The notes beneath the pieces are model-generated. The model ran no database searches. It was not told the DNA's origin and saw only the letters and a list, made by a program, of their open reading frames with translations. A stretch of 64,000 nucleotides of DNA. Source: Salvia splendens. Taxonomy: Eukaryota > Streptophyta > Magnoliopsida > Lamiales > Lamiaceae. A program made the position numbers and the translations under genes. The stretch is from assembly GCF_004379255.2 (NCBI RefSeq), contig NC_056038.1:28136061-28200060 (forward strand), in the 5' to 3' direction. Of this stretch, positions 21,997-33,757 are shown piece after piece (the stretch's first letter is position 1; every line of letters starts with the position of its first letter).

Positions 21997-23326
21997 TGTT
22001 AGAGTTGGTATACTAGAAATCACCTTTCGAGTGATTGAATACTGTAAAAACTCTTATTTTATTTTCCAATGAATAAAACAGATTATTTTTGTCATAATGA
22101 TGTTATGTTTTGCATTTAATGGTTGTTTGTTACATATTTAAATATTATAAGAAACATAACAAGTCAATGTCTTTGTTTAAGTAGACCGGTTGTGGGCGAC
22201 GTCCACTTTAAGGTAACACGGTCAGTTCTGAATAAAGAAAGAGCAGAATTTCACAACCTAGACAGGGCTTGACTACCTATCGTGTAAGGTTGCAATGTCA
22301 GTCCACATATTTCTAAGTCTTACTTAAATAAGATGACATTGGTGTGGTATAACACTGAACGGATCTAACAGCAAGACATGTCTTTATGCTATCTACTGAA
22401 AGACGAGGTCTTGATAAATAACTATTTCTTAAACAACATATTTTAGCATTGAGCATACGGTATTGATTATGCACTACTTTGACTTATCAAATGGTGTAGG
22501 CTTTTCGCAACCCAATAATCCTGATATATTGGGTAGTGGTGATTAATGTCCAGCGGTGCTAGGATTGCTATTATGTTAGAACGTGCGCGGGGTGAGTCTT
22601 ATTTGATAATGTCCTCAAGAGGAGCGCGAAACAAGGTTTTATTAATCGGAACCTAGCAAGTTGGAGTTTGATTACTCTATGAATAATAAATTAGTGTTTC
22701 TTGCTACGTCCACTCTTGGAATTAGTAAGAAGTTAATTAATTACGTCTATACCAGACAATAATTAATTAATGGACATTTCTATCTTAAGTGCGGGAAATA
22801 AACATTTAACAAAATGGAAACTCGGATTACTTGTAATTTCGGATTTGGATGGGCAGTGCAATATTATTACTGTAGTGGTTGATAATGATATTCCAATATA
22901 AGCTTGTATTAAATTGTGGATTCAATTTAATTAGTAAAGCTAATTGTGTGAGGCCACATCCAAACCTCCATAGATCCCTGACTAGGTCAAAATATGAACT
23001 TAATATAAATCGGAGAATAAATGATAGATAGAAATACAATTTATTTTTATAAAATTTCCCCCCCCCCCCCCCGCTAAGGAGTGGATGATTTTTCCCTCTT
23101 CCTACACTAAGTGGGAGTTCTGTCTTCATTATGTAAGTCCTAGTATCCTGATAAGATCAGCCCACACTGATATCGGAATATAGTTCGGGAACCAGTTAGA
23201 AGATCTGTGGTCTAGTACTCAAGATCTTCACGTGGAGAAGTAGCGAGCAATATGCGATTCTTTGGAGAATCAAAAATAGATCTAATTCTCTAATTTATTT
23301 GTGCTTCCGCTGCCAACCCCCCATCA
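21997..23326 (+). mobile_element. probable solo LTR (about 1,330 bp)
   Basis: It begins TGTTAGAGTTGG and ends GCTTCCGCTGCCAA...CATCA, an LTR-like 5' TG and 3' CA. It has no internal coding region and its style resembles plant copia LTRs. Flanks GTGCT and GTGTC are similar but not identical, so the boundaries or TSD are uncertain. A run of 15 C (23058-23072) lies inside. Confidence 0.5.
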
Positions 23327-23368
23327 GTGTCACATAAGATATGTAACATATCATTCACCTATTAAGTA

Positions 23369-23566
23369 CCCCATCAGTTCCATTAAAAATGCAACGTTAT
23401 CCTTTTTTGTTGTCCCATTAAAAATAAAACGTTTCTAAAAATGGAAAAAACACTCTCTCTACTTTTTCCAATTTCTTACTTTATTCTTTCATTAACTCAC
23501 AAAACAACACTACATAAAATCTCATGTCGAAAACCAAATGTTTCATATTTAATGGGAATCAGGGAG
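23369..23566. mobile_element. Stowaway-like MITE, family D (198 bp)
   Basis: TA at 23367-23368 and 23567-23568. Inverted CCCCATCAGTTCCATTAAAA ends. Sister of 28320-28521. Confidence 0.75.
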
Positions 23567-23829
23567 TATCATATTGTATTAACCAATACATATGTATTAA
23601 AAAGCCCTTGCACTTTGAGACATTCTTGAAATATCCTACGCTCGCAGGGGGCAACGCATTTGGTTTCGGAGAGGCAGAGTAGCAAGAAAGGGCAAGGATC
23701 GATTACACTATTGTCGTGTAGTTACAACATCTCTCAGGCACAAGTGTGAGGCTGTACGAGGTGGGCTTCTAGCAGGACAGTGGGTTAACGACCCTCCCCT
23801 GACAAACCCATAGTTTGGATGGTTTTAGA

Positions 23830-25060
23830 GGTGATTAACACATGATTTTGTTGAATTAAGGTGTTTATTATAGATTTTTACTCATTTAATCACTAATTAG
23901 ATGAATTAATGAGTCTGTTGGAGTTTTGAAGTAAAAACAGGCTAAACGGGTAAAACGGAGCAAACGGCCTGATTCCAGATAGTTCGCCTGGTCGGGCATT
24001 TTTCAGTCACAAAACACCCGCCCCGGGCGTTTCGGTGAGAAATACAAAAAGTTTGCTCGGTCGGGCATTTTTCATCCGAAAAAATGCCCGGTCGGGCGTT
24101 TGTAGTAGAGATCACGATGCCGAGGAAACGCCCCGCCGGGCCTTTTCCCACTTACAAATTGCCCGGCCGGGCGATTACAACGGATGCCCATTTTTGCCCA
24201 TTTTCACTCCAAGTATAAAAGGGACTTGAACAATTTCGATCTCTAACTTCCATTATATCCAAATTGAGCTGAAACAAGAGATTGAAGAGGATTTGAAGGC
24301 AATGAGTTCCCCCCTTTCAAGAGATTGAAGGAGAAGACTCCCCACCATCAATTCCACCTGTAGGGAATTCTTAGTTCCAATTCCATCCATGTTTTGCTTT
24401 GATTTCTTTGTGTTTCTTTTTTGTTTTGTCTTTGATTATGAGTAGCTAGATTTCTTTTAGGATTTGGTGAAGTTTGCATGAAATCCATGGTTTGATCTTG
24501 GTTTAATGCTTATTTATCACTTGTATTGGTTTTGTTGATTATTGCTCTTTCTATATTCAATTGCCTAGCTAACAATTGAGTAAATCTTGCTCTAATTATT
24601 GCCATTGAGAAATACTTGATTAGACTAGTTAGATAATCAACAACTACGTGTTTTATATGTGATTGAGAGATGCATGAAATCAGTGGCGGACGCAGAACTT
24701 TGTCAGGGTGGAGGCTATATATTCAAATTTTATATGGGATAATAATTTTCTTATACTTTTTTCTTTTGGTAGGGGCTTTTGCACATTAATTCACACAAAT
24801 TACTAACAAAATTTTAATATTATACAACTAGAAAAGTAAAAAAAAATAAAATTGGGAAGGGCTTAAGCCATCCCTCATGCCTATGTGTTTCCGCCAGTGC
24901 ATGAAATAGAGAGAGGACTTGGATTCGTTGTTTTTGGGAGTCGGTCTCGAATTGTAGGGAGGAGACTCCTACACTAGAGTTTGAGGATCGATAATTCTAA
25001 CTTGCCACGACCTACAAAACCCGTACACTTGCGGGTGACATTTTAATTGCTAAAAATAGT
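23830..25060 (+). mobile_element. gypsy LTR-like block with palindromic GCCCGGCCGGGC motifs
   Basis: Non-coding. Between about 23970 and 24180 variants of GCCCGGTCGGGC recur some seven times, followed by TATAAAAG at 24214-24221. The architecture (GC palindromes, TATA box, AT-rich leader) parallels the solo LTR at 9304. Exact ends were not found. A hAT MITE is inserted at 24681-24899. Confidence 0.45.
24681..24899. mobile_element. hAT-type MITE (219 bp) with perfect 8-bp TSD
   Basis: Ends CAGTGGCGGA and, inward from the right, CACTGGCGGA. Identical CATGAAAT flanks at 24673-24680 and 24900-24907. It shares ends and an internal GGGCTTAAGCC motif with the longer element at 40912-41996. Confidence 0.88.
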
Positions 25061-25326
25061 CTAGTCATCCCTCTTAGCAGGCTACTACATACTTAGATTG
25101 AACATTCCTCGCAATATTGTCGGGCCGGGATGTGAAGGCCGTTGGAGTTGGGGTTTTAGTTTTTTTTTCAAAAAGAAATACTCCTACTATTCAGCTAGTG
25201 GTGGGCCCGTTAAGGTAAAAGAAAACGTAATTTAAATAGTGTGGTTATTCTTTTTTGCCTATAATATTCATTATGGGATGCACTCCAATCATCCTATGCG
25301 CGACACATAATTTTTGTTGTTTCATA

Positions 25327-25553
25327 CTCCCTCTGTCCCACTACAAGTGAGTCGTTTCTTTTTTATCATTGTTTTGATAATATGATAATAAATAGTTAAT
25401 GCGGAGAGAAAGTAAAGTAAGAGGGAGAATAAAATAGAAGCAGGTCGTATATACATTATTATCTTATTTACTTCACTTTATCTCTACTCTAACTATTTAT
25501 TATATCATTTTTACAAAACAACGTCCGATTTGAAACACCTCACTTTTGTTTCA
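25327..25553. mobile_element. Stowaway-like MITE, right end degraded
   Basis: CTCCCTCTGTCCCACTACAA after TA. The body contains complementary AGAGAAAGTAAAGTAA and TTACTTCACTTTATCTCT arms. The right terminus is unrecognisable. Confidence 0.55.
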
Positions 25554-25559
25554 TCGTTT

Positions 25560-26360
25560 CTGCAGGCATCACTTTTAATAAGAAGTAACTGAGGATAATC
25601 ATTTCCCATAACATTTTACTTTTTGTTATAGCAATAAGAAATTTTGCTAATATTACTATTTATATTATTTAATAAATGTTATATTTAAAAATAAGTATAC
25701 TTATCTAATAAAATAGTATACTATCAATCTTCACATTCCATTATTCTCCTTATTCACGGTAAATAATTAAATACTTTATATATTCAGGTTAACAATAATA
25801 AAACAGAAAAAATAGTTTGAGTATCAAAATTCTCTGTATCCCATCTCATAACAAAGTATCCAAAATAGATTGAAGTTTTAAGTCATATGACGCGTGACAT
25901 TCATAAAAAAATAAACTAATTGTACAATTATTTTGATATCCTATGAGCCAATATAGCTTTACGTTACTTGTTTTATCTTTGTTCTATATTTTTTTTTGTT
26001 TTTTTATCTTTTAAACTATTTTATTGGTATTACTTTCTGTAGATCGTTTGTATCAGTTGTCACCATAATAGTAATAATCTCTTTTGACGCTCTCCGGCGT
26101 AATCATGCCATTTCCGCCTTTATTTTATTTATTTTCGCCCAAATTAGTCAATTTTAAGTTCGACCAGTGTCTATAATACTAATAATAAAAATAATAATAA
26201 TTTTTTAGTATTTATGAATATTAGTTGTTAGAGAATACTAACTAATAGTAAAAATATATGAATTTCATCTTGAAAACTAATTTGTGATAAGGTGAGTAGT
26301 CCATAGGATTTATACAGTGATATCTGTTTCCTCTTGACATCAATGTGTGATATATAGTTA
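25560..26360. other. gene-free AT-rich DNA
   Basis: No ORF, repeat pair or RNA gene could be supported. Confidence 0.5.
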
Positions 26361-26362
26361 TA

Positions 26363-26613
26363 CTCCCTCTGTCCCAAGTTACTTGAGTCGTATTCCATTT
26401 TGGATTATCCCAAATTACTTGAGTCATTTATCCTTTTGACTAAAAATAAAACATTTAATCACACCTACTTTATTCTATTTTTTACTTTACTCTCTCCTCT
26501 CTCTTACTTTATTATCTCTTTTAGTTTATTTTACTTTATTTAACTTACTAAACACAACTTTCTTAAATCTCGTGCCGAAAAGAAAAGCCTCAAGTAACGT
26601 GAGATGGAGGAAG
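26363..26613. mobile_element. Stowaway-like MITE (251 bp)
   Basis: TA at 26361-26362 and 26614-26615. Ends CTCCCTCTGTCCCAAGTTAC and GTAACGTGAGATGGAGGAAG are complementary. Confidence 0.75.
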
Positions 26614-26615
26614 TA

Positions 26616-27185
26616 TGTTAGTAGTATTTTTTAGTTTCAATTGTCAATAATAACTATGAATATGACATATATTACTCATAAATATATTTATGATTTTTGA
26701 TTTAGAAGTATTTAATTAGCGCCGATAATATTAATATGAAAGTGATAGGGTGTTTGGTAAAGATGTCCAGATAAGTTAATGGCTTTGTAGCTTAAAGAAG
26801 AAAAAGCTACACCGATGTTCGCATCTTGTTTGAAATAAACTAATACCATACCTCACTTTCTCTCTTATCTTTTTTTGCTTTTCTTAAATTTGGGTCCCAC
26901 TTTTTGGAAAGTAGATTGGATTTGGACTTATAGAGCAAGAAAGTTATGGATAATAAAAGTGTATGAAATAACAGAACAAAAATGTGGCATACGTGTGTTG
27001 TCGTCTTCATGGGTAAAATGTAGGATACATGTCTTTATAAAGGTCATTGCATTTCGTTATCGGCACTTAACACATTTTCAAATTGACTTCTTTTATTAAA
27101 AATCAGATGCTTAAGAATATTACTCATTTGATTATATCTAAATACATAGTACTGTATATATGAACTGTCAGGCTTATATTAATTT
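26616..27185. other. gene-free DNA
   Basis: One short ORF (26875-27099) has no family resemblance and no supporting context. Confidence 0.45.
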
Positions 27186-27437
27186 CTCCCTACGTCCCAC
27201 AGTAGGAGTCACTCGTATTGTAGGCACGAATTTTAAGAAATGTAAAGAATATTGAGTTGAAAAAGTTAGTGGAATATGATACCCACTTTTTTATATTGAT
27301 TTTATAATAAAATGTGAGTGAAGTGAGTTAATGGAATATGAGACATACTTACCATTTATGGTAAAAAAGAAGTGTGACTCCTATTGTGGGACGGACCAAA
27401 ATGGCAAAGTGTGACTCTTATTGTGAGACAGAGGGAG
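27186..27437. mobile_element. Stowaway-like MITE (252 bp)
   Basis: CTCCCTACGTCCCACAGTAG and its complement GACAGAGGGAG. TA present on the right; the left TA is mutated. Confidence 0.75.
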
Positions 27438-27495
27438 TATATGATAATGCACCTTAATGACAAATATTTTTTGGTATATATGCAACAAAGTATTA

Positions 27496-27762
27496 CTCCC
27501 TCGGTCCCCAACAATAGTCACATTTTGTCATTTCAGCCCGTCCCACAATAAGAGTCACATTTAACTTCTACCATAAATGTTAAGTATGTCCCACATTCTA
27601 CTAACTTACTTCACTCACATTCAATTATTCACTCACATTCAATTATCAAATCAATATAAAAAGTGTACCCAATATTCCACCAACTTTTCTAATCCACTAT
27701 TTTTTAATTTTCTTAAAACTGTACTCACACTAAATATGACTCATATTGTGGAATGGATAGAG
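27496..27762. mobile_element. Stowaway-like MITE (267 bp)
   Basis: CTCCCTCGGTCCCCAACAAT after TA; right end GTGGAATGGATAGAG. It carries a small tandem duplication of ATTCAATTATTCACTCAC near 27620-27645. Confidence 0.7.
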
Positions 27763-27833
27763 TCTTATTTGTGCTAATATGACTTGATTTATTAATGAGT
27801 ACCATGAGGCATTGCAAACATGAATGTAATCAA

Positions 27834-28068
27834 ATGCAAACTCTAAATATTATACAAACTCCAAACTATGATCTGGACCGTTAAAAAATATCAGCAAATT
27901 ATAAAATAATAGCAACAGAAAATATCAACACAGTGTCAACGGTTGACACCATGTTGACATTGTATTGACATCAAAATCTTGAAATTTTACAGTGTGTTGA
28001 CATTGTGTTGATGATATGTTGACACTGTGTTGAAAAGTTTGGAGTTTGTACAATATATAAGTTTGCAT
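27834..28068. mobile_element. unclassified foldback-type element (235 bp)
   Basis: Terminal inverted repeats of about 34 bp (27834-27867 and 28036-28068) share a CAAACTCCAAACT core. The interior repeats TGTTGACA variants. No clear target duplication was found, so the superfamily is unassigned. Confidence 0.6.
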
Positions 28069-28319
28069 TTTATCACTATCCATTGGAAACCTATGTTATG
28101 TAATAGTCCTGAAGTGCGTTTCCTTTCGAAAAGTGGAGAGTATCGAAACTATAAGATGTTTATTAAGATGAACTGAAATTTTGTGAGATTTCAAGACTAT
28201 TAGTACAATCTTTTACGCTAATTTTGCTTGATTTATATCCAATGAAGGATATTTTTTGAATGACTACAAAAAAGTCTCTGAATATGGTTTGCACATTTTT
28301 AGTACCCGGAAAAAAAATA

Positions 28320-28521
28320 CTCCCTCCGTCCCATTAAATATGCAACATTTGCTTTTCGGCACATGATTTTATGTAGTGTTGTTTTGTAAGTTAATGAAGA
28401 GAGAGTAAAGTAAGAGAGAAGAAAAAGTAGAGAGAATATTGTTTCTATTTTTAGAAACGTTTCATTTTTAATGGGACAGACCAAAAAGGAAAACGTTTCA
28501 TTTCTAATGGGACAGAGAGAG
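28320..28521. mobile_element. Stowaway-like MITE, family D (202 bp)
   Basis: TA at 28318-28319 and 28522-28523. CTCCCTCCGTCCCATTAAAT end. The right arm carries an internal duplicate of AACGTTTCATTTnTAATGGG. Confidence 0.75.
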
Positions 28522-28650
28522 TATATCACTAAAGGTTTCTGGACAAAAATTTAACTTCATTTGAGGAATTTTTGTACTATTTTCTGACTTTTTTGCCTTT
28601 TTTTGAATCCTTTTTAGTTTTAAAGAATACTTTGGTCTTTATGTTTACTA

Positions 28651-28911
28651 CTCCCCCCGTCCTGACTAAGATGACATATTTCATAGTCGGCACGAGATTT
28701 TAGGAGTTGATGGTTAATGTAGTTAATTGGAGAGAATGAGTGAGTGTAAGTATTAAATAGAAAGAGAAATGGAGTTGAATATTTAATTGGATAGAGAAAA
28801 GTGGTTGTGTGTATTAATTGGAGAGAGAAAGTTACCAAAAATAGAAATGTGTCATCTTAATTGGGACAAACTAAAAAGGAAAGTGTGTCATCTTAAATGG
28901 GACGGATGGAG
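28651..28911. mobile_element. Stowaway-like MITE (261 bp)
   Basis: TA at 28649-28650 and 28912-28913. CTCCCCCCGTCCTGACTAAG and its diverged complement GGGACGGATGGAG. Confidence 0.75.
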
Positions 28912-29065
28912 TATTTATTTTCTATTTTTCTCATTTTCTTCTCTTTATTTATTTAATGTTTTATTCATCTCTCTCATTCTATGTTTATTCTCAATTTAAT
29001 TTACTTTAACAATTTTAATTTTATATATATCATTTTGTAAAAATATTCAATATACAAAAGATAAC

Positions 29066-29319
29066 ACTCCCATCTGTCCCTGAAAATTCGTCACTTATCT
29101 TCATTTTCGTTCGTCCCTAAAAATTTGTCACATTTCACTTTTACCATTTTTGGTAGTGGACCCTACATTCCACTAATTCATTCCCACTTATATTTTATTA
29201 TAAAATTAATATATAAAAGTAGGATCCACATGCCACTAACTTTTTCAACTCACTTTCTATTATATTTCTTAAAACTCGTATCGGGTCAAATGATGACAAA
29301 TTATAAGGGACGAAGGAAG
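29066..29319. mobile_element. Stowaway-like MITE (254 bp)
   Basis: ACTCCCATCTGTCCCTGAAA left end and GGGACGAAGGAAG right end, followed by TA. Confidence 0.65.
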
Positions 29320-29440
29320 TAATTTATTTTTTCTTAATTTTCTTTATGGGAATATTTTTTTGAAAAAATTGAAACCGATGTGCACAAGAAGAAAATTTAT
29401 CTAAACCACGTTTTAAAAATAATGTTTGTATTTACACTTA

Positions 29441-29793
29441 GGGCGTGTTCACTTTGCCCGAATTGGGCAATTCCTTGCTAAAAATGCTGCTGAATCTTCC
29501 GCCTCAGGAGGGTTGGTTGTACAAGGGGCGATGGACGGCAGATCTCGTCTTTCTTTTTGCTTCGATCGTTGTTCGAGATGCTAGGCAGAAGTCGTGGCCA
29601 ATAATTACCTTCCCGAGAATCTTCATTCAAGAAGTGTTTGAAGAAATTAACGCCAAGGCGGGAAAGCACTTCTCGGTGCTGGGATGAACAAATCTGCCAT
29701 TCCGTATATATACTCTCAAATCTGCTTCAAAACTGGGAAGAATTCAAATCTTCAACATCGCAGAATTGGAATTAGGGCAAAGTGAACACGTCC
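29441..29793. mobile_element. Tourist/Harbinger-type MITE (353 bp)
   Basis: TIRs GGGCGTGTTCACTTTGCCC and GGACGTGTTCACTTTGCCC match at 18 of 19 positions. TTA flanks both sides (29438-29440 and 29794-29796). It carries a remnant of a Myb/SANT-like exon (29484-29687), showing descent from an ORF1-bearing Harbinger element of a different family from the one at 6463. Confidence 0.85.
29484..29687 (+). pseudogene. Harbinger ORF1 Myb/SANT-like domain fragment
   Basis: The 67-residue frame starting MLLNLPPQEGWLYKGRW contains a first-helix Trp (KGRWTADLVFLF) and a third-helix-like segment (FPRIFIQEVFEEINAKAGKH). This spacing matches the Myb_DNA-bind_3 type domain found in plant Harbinger ORF1 proteins. 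The frame ends at the point where the domain normally continues. It is a relic inside a MITE and is unlikely to be expressed as a functional protein. Confidence 0.55.
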
Positions 29794-29803
29794 TTACTAT
29801 TAA

Positions 29804-30693
29804 GAGTGAACTACATTAATGCCACCTGATCTTTCGCTTTCGCACATAAATGGTACTTGATCTTTATTTTATATCGATGTTAGTACCTAAAAATCACATT
29901 TTTGGTACCTGATGCGATTTTCACGCCAAAATGCCCTCTAAAAAATATGTTTTTTCATGTGTCATAGAGGATATTTTGATCATACACAAAACTAGTACCA
30001 AAAGTGATATTATAATATCTTATCTCATTCTCCTCACTCTTTATACTATTATTATTAATCAATATTAATATTATTATTTTGATGTAATAAATTAATAATT
30101 AATTAATTTTTTAATATTATTCAAATATACTTAATTATAATTATATTTGTAAATATATTTAATTATTATAATAATATTATTGTTCTAATACTAAAAACTA
30201 GTAGTAGTAATTTATAGTATAATTATTGAAATTATGAATCATATAAAATTATATAATAATAATAATTATTATTTTATATTAAATTAAATTAATAACTAAT
30301 CTTAATAAAAATTTAAAATTATGAATTGTATTCATAATGATATAAAGAGTTGAATATTTTTAGTTGGGTGTTTGATCCCTAAAATGAGTTTAAAATAATT
30401 TAATAAAAAAATATTCAATTAATTTAATTACTTTAAATAATTAATTTAATTAGGTGTTTTGTTCTTGATTTATATTATGAATGTAATTAGATGTATGTAT
30501 AAAACACTAAAAAGAAATGTTTGGGACTATTTAATTAAAATTTTCAAAAATATCCTCCATAACAAAAAAAATCATATGTTTGGTACCTAGGGTTATTTTT
30601 TGTTACGGGGGTACCAAAAATGATATAAAATAAAGATCATGTATCATTTACGTGCGAAAGTGAAAGATGAGGTATCATTTATGTAGTTCACTC
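29804..30693. mobile_element. Mutator-like MITE (890 bp) with perfect 9-bp TSD
   Basis: Long inverted ends beginning GAGTGAACTACAT extend about 90 bp (GATCTTTATTTTATATC in both arms). Both flanks are TACTATTAA (29795-29803 and 30694-30702), the 9-bp duplication typical of Mutator-like elements. The interior is AT-rich and non-coding. It lies directly against the Harbinger MITE, sharing that element's TTA target site. Confidence 0.85.
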
Positions 30694-30710
30694 TACTATT
30701 AAAAATAATA

Positions 30711-31095
30711 CTCGCTCTGTCCCCCAAAGTTTGTCCAATTTTACCATTTTCGTTCGTCCCACAAAGTTTGTCCCACTTGGAATCTTACCAAAAATAGATA
30801 CTCCCTCTGTCCCGTGTTACTTGCACTATTTTCCTTTTTGGGCGTCCCAAGTTATTTGCACTCTTTCCATTTTTAGTAAAAATTATCACCTACAACCGCA
30901 ATTGTTGACTTTGCTATACACTCATTCCTTAATCTCCGTGCCGAAAAGCAAATGTGCGAGTAGCCCGGGACGGAGGGAGTATTAAATACAATCTCAACTT
31001 TCTCAATGTGGAACTCTTATTCCACTGCACACCTTCATTTAATACACAGTCAAATAATTTCTTAAAAACTCGACAAATTTTGGGAACAGTGGGAG
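30711..31095. mobile_element. outer Stowaway-like MITE, interrupted by another MITE
   Basis: CTCGCTCTGTCCCCCAAAGT left end and AACAGTGGGAG right end, with TA flanks (30709-30710 and 31096-31097). The family A MITE at 30801-30979 is inserted at an internal TA. Confidence 0.75.
30801..30979. mobile_element. Stowaway-like MITE family A, nested (179 bp)
   Basis: CTCCCTCTGTCCCGTGTTAC and GGGACGGAGGGAG with TA at 30799-30800 and 30980-30981. Same length as, and inverted relative to, 8040-8218. Confidence 0.85.
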
Positions 31096-31097
31096 TA

Positions 31098-33650
31098 GTA
31101 CATTGGATGGGAGGGATTATATTTTAGGTAGGAGAGATTATAAAATTTAGAGATTGGGCTACAAAAAGTGTAGCATCGCAACGTAGACATATACCGTCGA
31201 CGTACGGCCTACGTGCTACAATGAGGTGGGGCCCGCTTGCCGTTGATAAGCCGTACGGTAATACTGTAGACGCATCCACACACTATTCATTTCCATTTGA
31301 GTTAGGAGTCTTTAATCGTACACAAAATAGAGAAAGGGAGGCCCGCTAGTGATGGACATGACATGGATTTCCACAAACCGGTGGCCTATCTCTGTATAAA
31401 GGAGGATAAAAGTAAATGTTTAATGCATATACACTTAAGTGCGCATCCATCCACTGTCTCTCATTGTTTTATCATACAATTATAAATTGAAGTATGAGTT
31501 TGATAATTTCAGATTTATTGTAACATACTAGTTTCGTGTGAATAATATTTCCATAGCAAGTGAACCATGAACCTCTTCCGCCTACCTACTATTGTTTTTA
31601 TTATTAATTCTTGACATGGGGAGAGGGGAAAAGGAGAAATATGCGTATAGCACTGCATCTTTGCACAAATATATTTTAGAAAATAATCAGTGCACAAATA
31701 AAAGTAAAAGGTGGGCATGGTAGAAAATGGTGCAAAAAGGGAAACTGAATTGCGTGGAGAAAAGGTCGGTACCCCATCCGTAAATGGAAAAGGAGTGGGG
31801 CCCAGATGTTGATATTGATATTACGATGTCGAGTCAAGCACCAATTTAGGTGCGATATTTACGTACTCGGCCCCATCCCCATCCAATTTCTCTTGCTTTG
31901 ACTTGATTTTTCTATATTTGTTTCTCTTTACTAATTAATTCTTCAACATTTTATTGAATTGTTTAGTAGTTTGACGGCCTCTAATTGTATACTTGCACGT
32001 TGCATTATCTTTCATACAATGATGAGTTATTTATTTTCAACAAAATGTAAGAACACCTCTTGTTATGCTAACATGTAGCCCAAAGCCTCACATGTATAAC
32101 GAACTAAGTCAAAATTTTATTGTATCTTAATTTTAATTTTACGTGTCAACAATGCTCTCAATCAATTGTCTATTGTCTCCCCAAAATGCTTCTCAAAGTG
32201 ATGGCATTTTTGGCAAGAAATTAGGAGCAATGAAGCATCTAGTTTGTTTTGAATGAGTTTTATAATCTAATTGTACCACGTTTTAGTTATTTTTTTAGGA
32301 ATAGACTAGATTAGGATTAATTTTAAACGTCTTCACTTGAGTTTGATCTGATTTTGTTAAGCTAAACAAACTCCATTGAAAATCTTGATAAGAGTAGTGA
32401 AACAGAGGCCGACACCTTTGTCTTTAGATGCATTTGTAAAGTCAAGACAACCCAAATGTATTGACTGTTGAATTGTGTTTTCACAGCTCCAAGAGCCAAG
32501 TTTTCTTACATTTTGGCTTCCTTATCGTATTCACTTATCAAATTAATCTAATCTTGAGAAAAGAGCATTTTATGATATGCTTGATTGATTATAATTCATT
32601 AATATTAAAGGTGCGCACTTACATATTTCAGAGGGATGATAATGCATTATGCACATTCTTGATATGGTGATATTGATTCCATCAAGTTATATTGTGCTGT
32701 TTTTTCACTATTCTACATATTTCTTCACCAACATCAGTGGATTTGAGATAAGTTTACTCATTGACCTCCATTATTAAATGATACAGTGCGTCTTATTTGA
32801 TTGAAAAAAAAAATGCTAGGAGTAGTTCGTAAGTTGAGTGTGACATGGGGTTGATATGGTTGTGTCACTAAAGCTAATAGATTGTTTTTGAGTTGTTAAA
32901 TGACCCTCATACACCATAAGAGCCGTTTAACTGTTTTCATAATTATTTTGGGCCTATTTCTGTCATATAGTAATTATTAAGCCCAATATATTAAGTGGAT
33001 GACAGTTCAGAAAACCCCAAACTTATATAGTGTACAAATATAAATCTCATAATTTACGGAAATCCACCCGGACTACCAATAACCATGACTAATTTGAATC
33101 AATAATTTAACCCCATATAAATAAATAATATAAAAGGTAGGATAATTTTAAAAAAAATAAAATAAGAGTTATTCATCATGCAATTATAGAATCGATCACG
33201 ATTGGCAATCCCTAATATAAATACAACCAAGAATAGTGGCGCAATCATAGATTTTGAGTAGAGGCGCTAATCAATAAATTATAACCAAAGAAAATGATTA
33301 TTGTAAGTAAAACAAATTGAGGTTCCATTAAACATTTTTATTGGAGAAAAATGAGTGATGTATAGAATTCGTTCTTTCAATGGGTTGAAGTGGTGGCATG
33401 GCCCAGCTTAGTTAGTGTGATAGATTTGGGGCTTGGAATTTTCAAATGGTTGGTTTGGATAATTTTATAATATAGATAGATGGGTTTGTATTATTCTTTA
33501 ATTCATTCCGTTCTTAATGCATCGTATGAAATGTAGAAATTTAAGATTATGGGCCTATATTTTCCACTAAAATTCGACACACATTCACTTTTCTTTTCAA
33601 GTTTCCACCTATAACACAAATTCAAATTACATTCAAATCTTTGTAATAAC
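31098..33650. other. gene-free intergenic DNA
   Basis: No domain-bearing ORF. Small palindromic stretches around CCGTCGACGTACGG (near 31190-31260) were seen, but no element boundaries. The last 100 bp or so before 33758 should include the 3' UTR of the next gene. Confidence 0.5.
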
Positions 33651-33757
33651 AAATGAAACTATATGTCTCTATCCACGTTACACAAAAGAGAGATTTGCAC
33701 TATAATCTAAACAATAAAGCCGAAAGTTATAGTGCACAAGCAAAACAGAGTGCGTGT

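Noticed and set aside
22827..23129. 100-codon ORF on the minus strand
   Set aside because: Includes a poly-C run and lies within an LTR-like segment; no domain.
23942..24229. ORFs on both strands around the GCCCGG motifs
   Set aside because: Repeat-derived frames in an LTR-like block.
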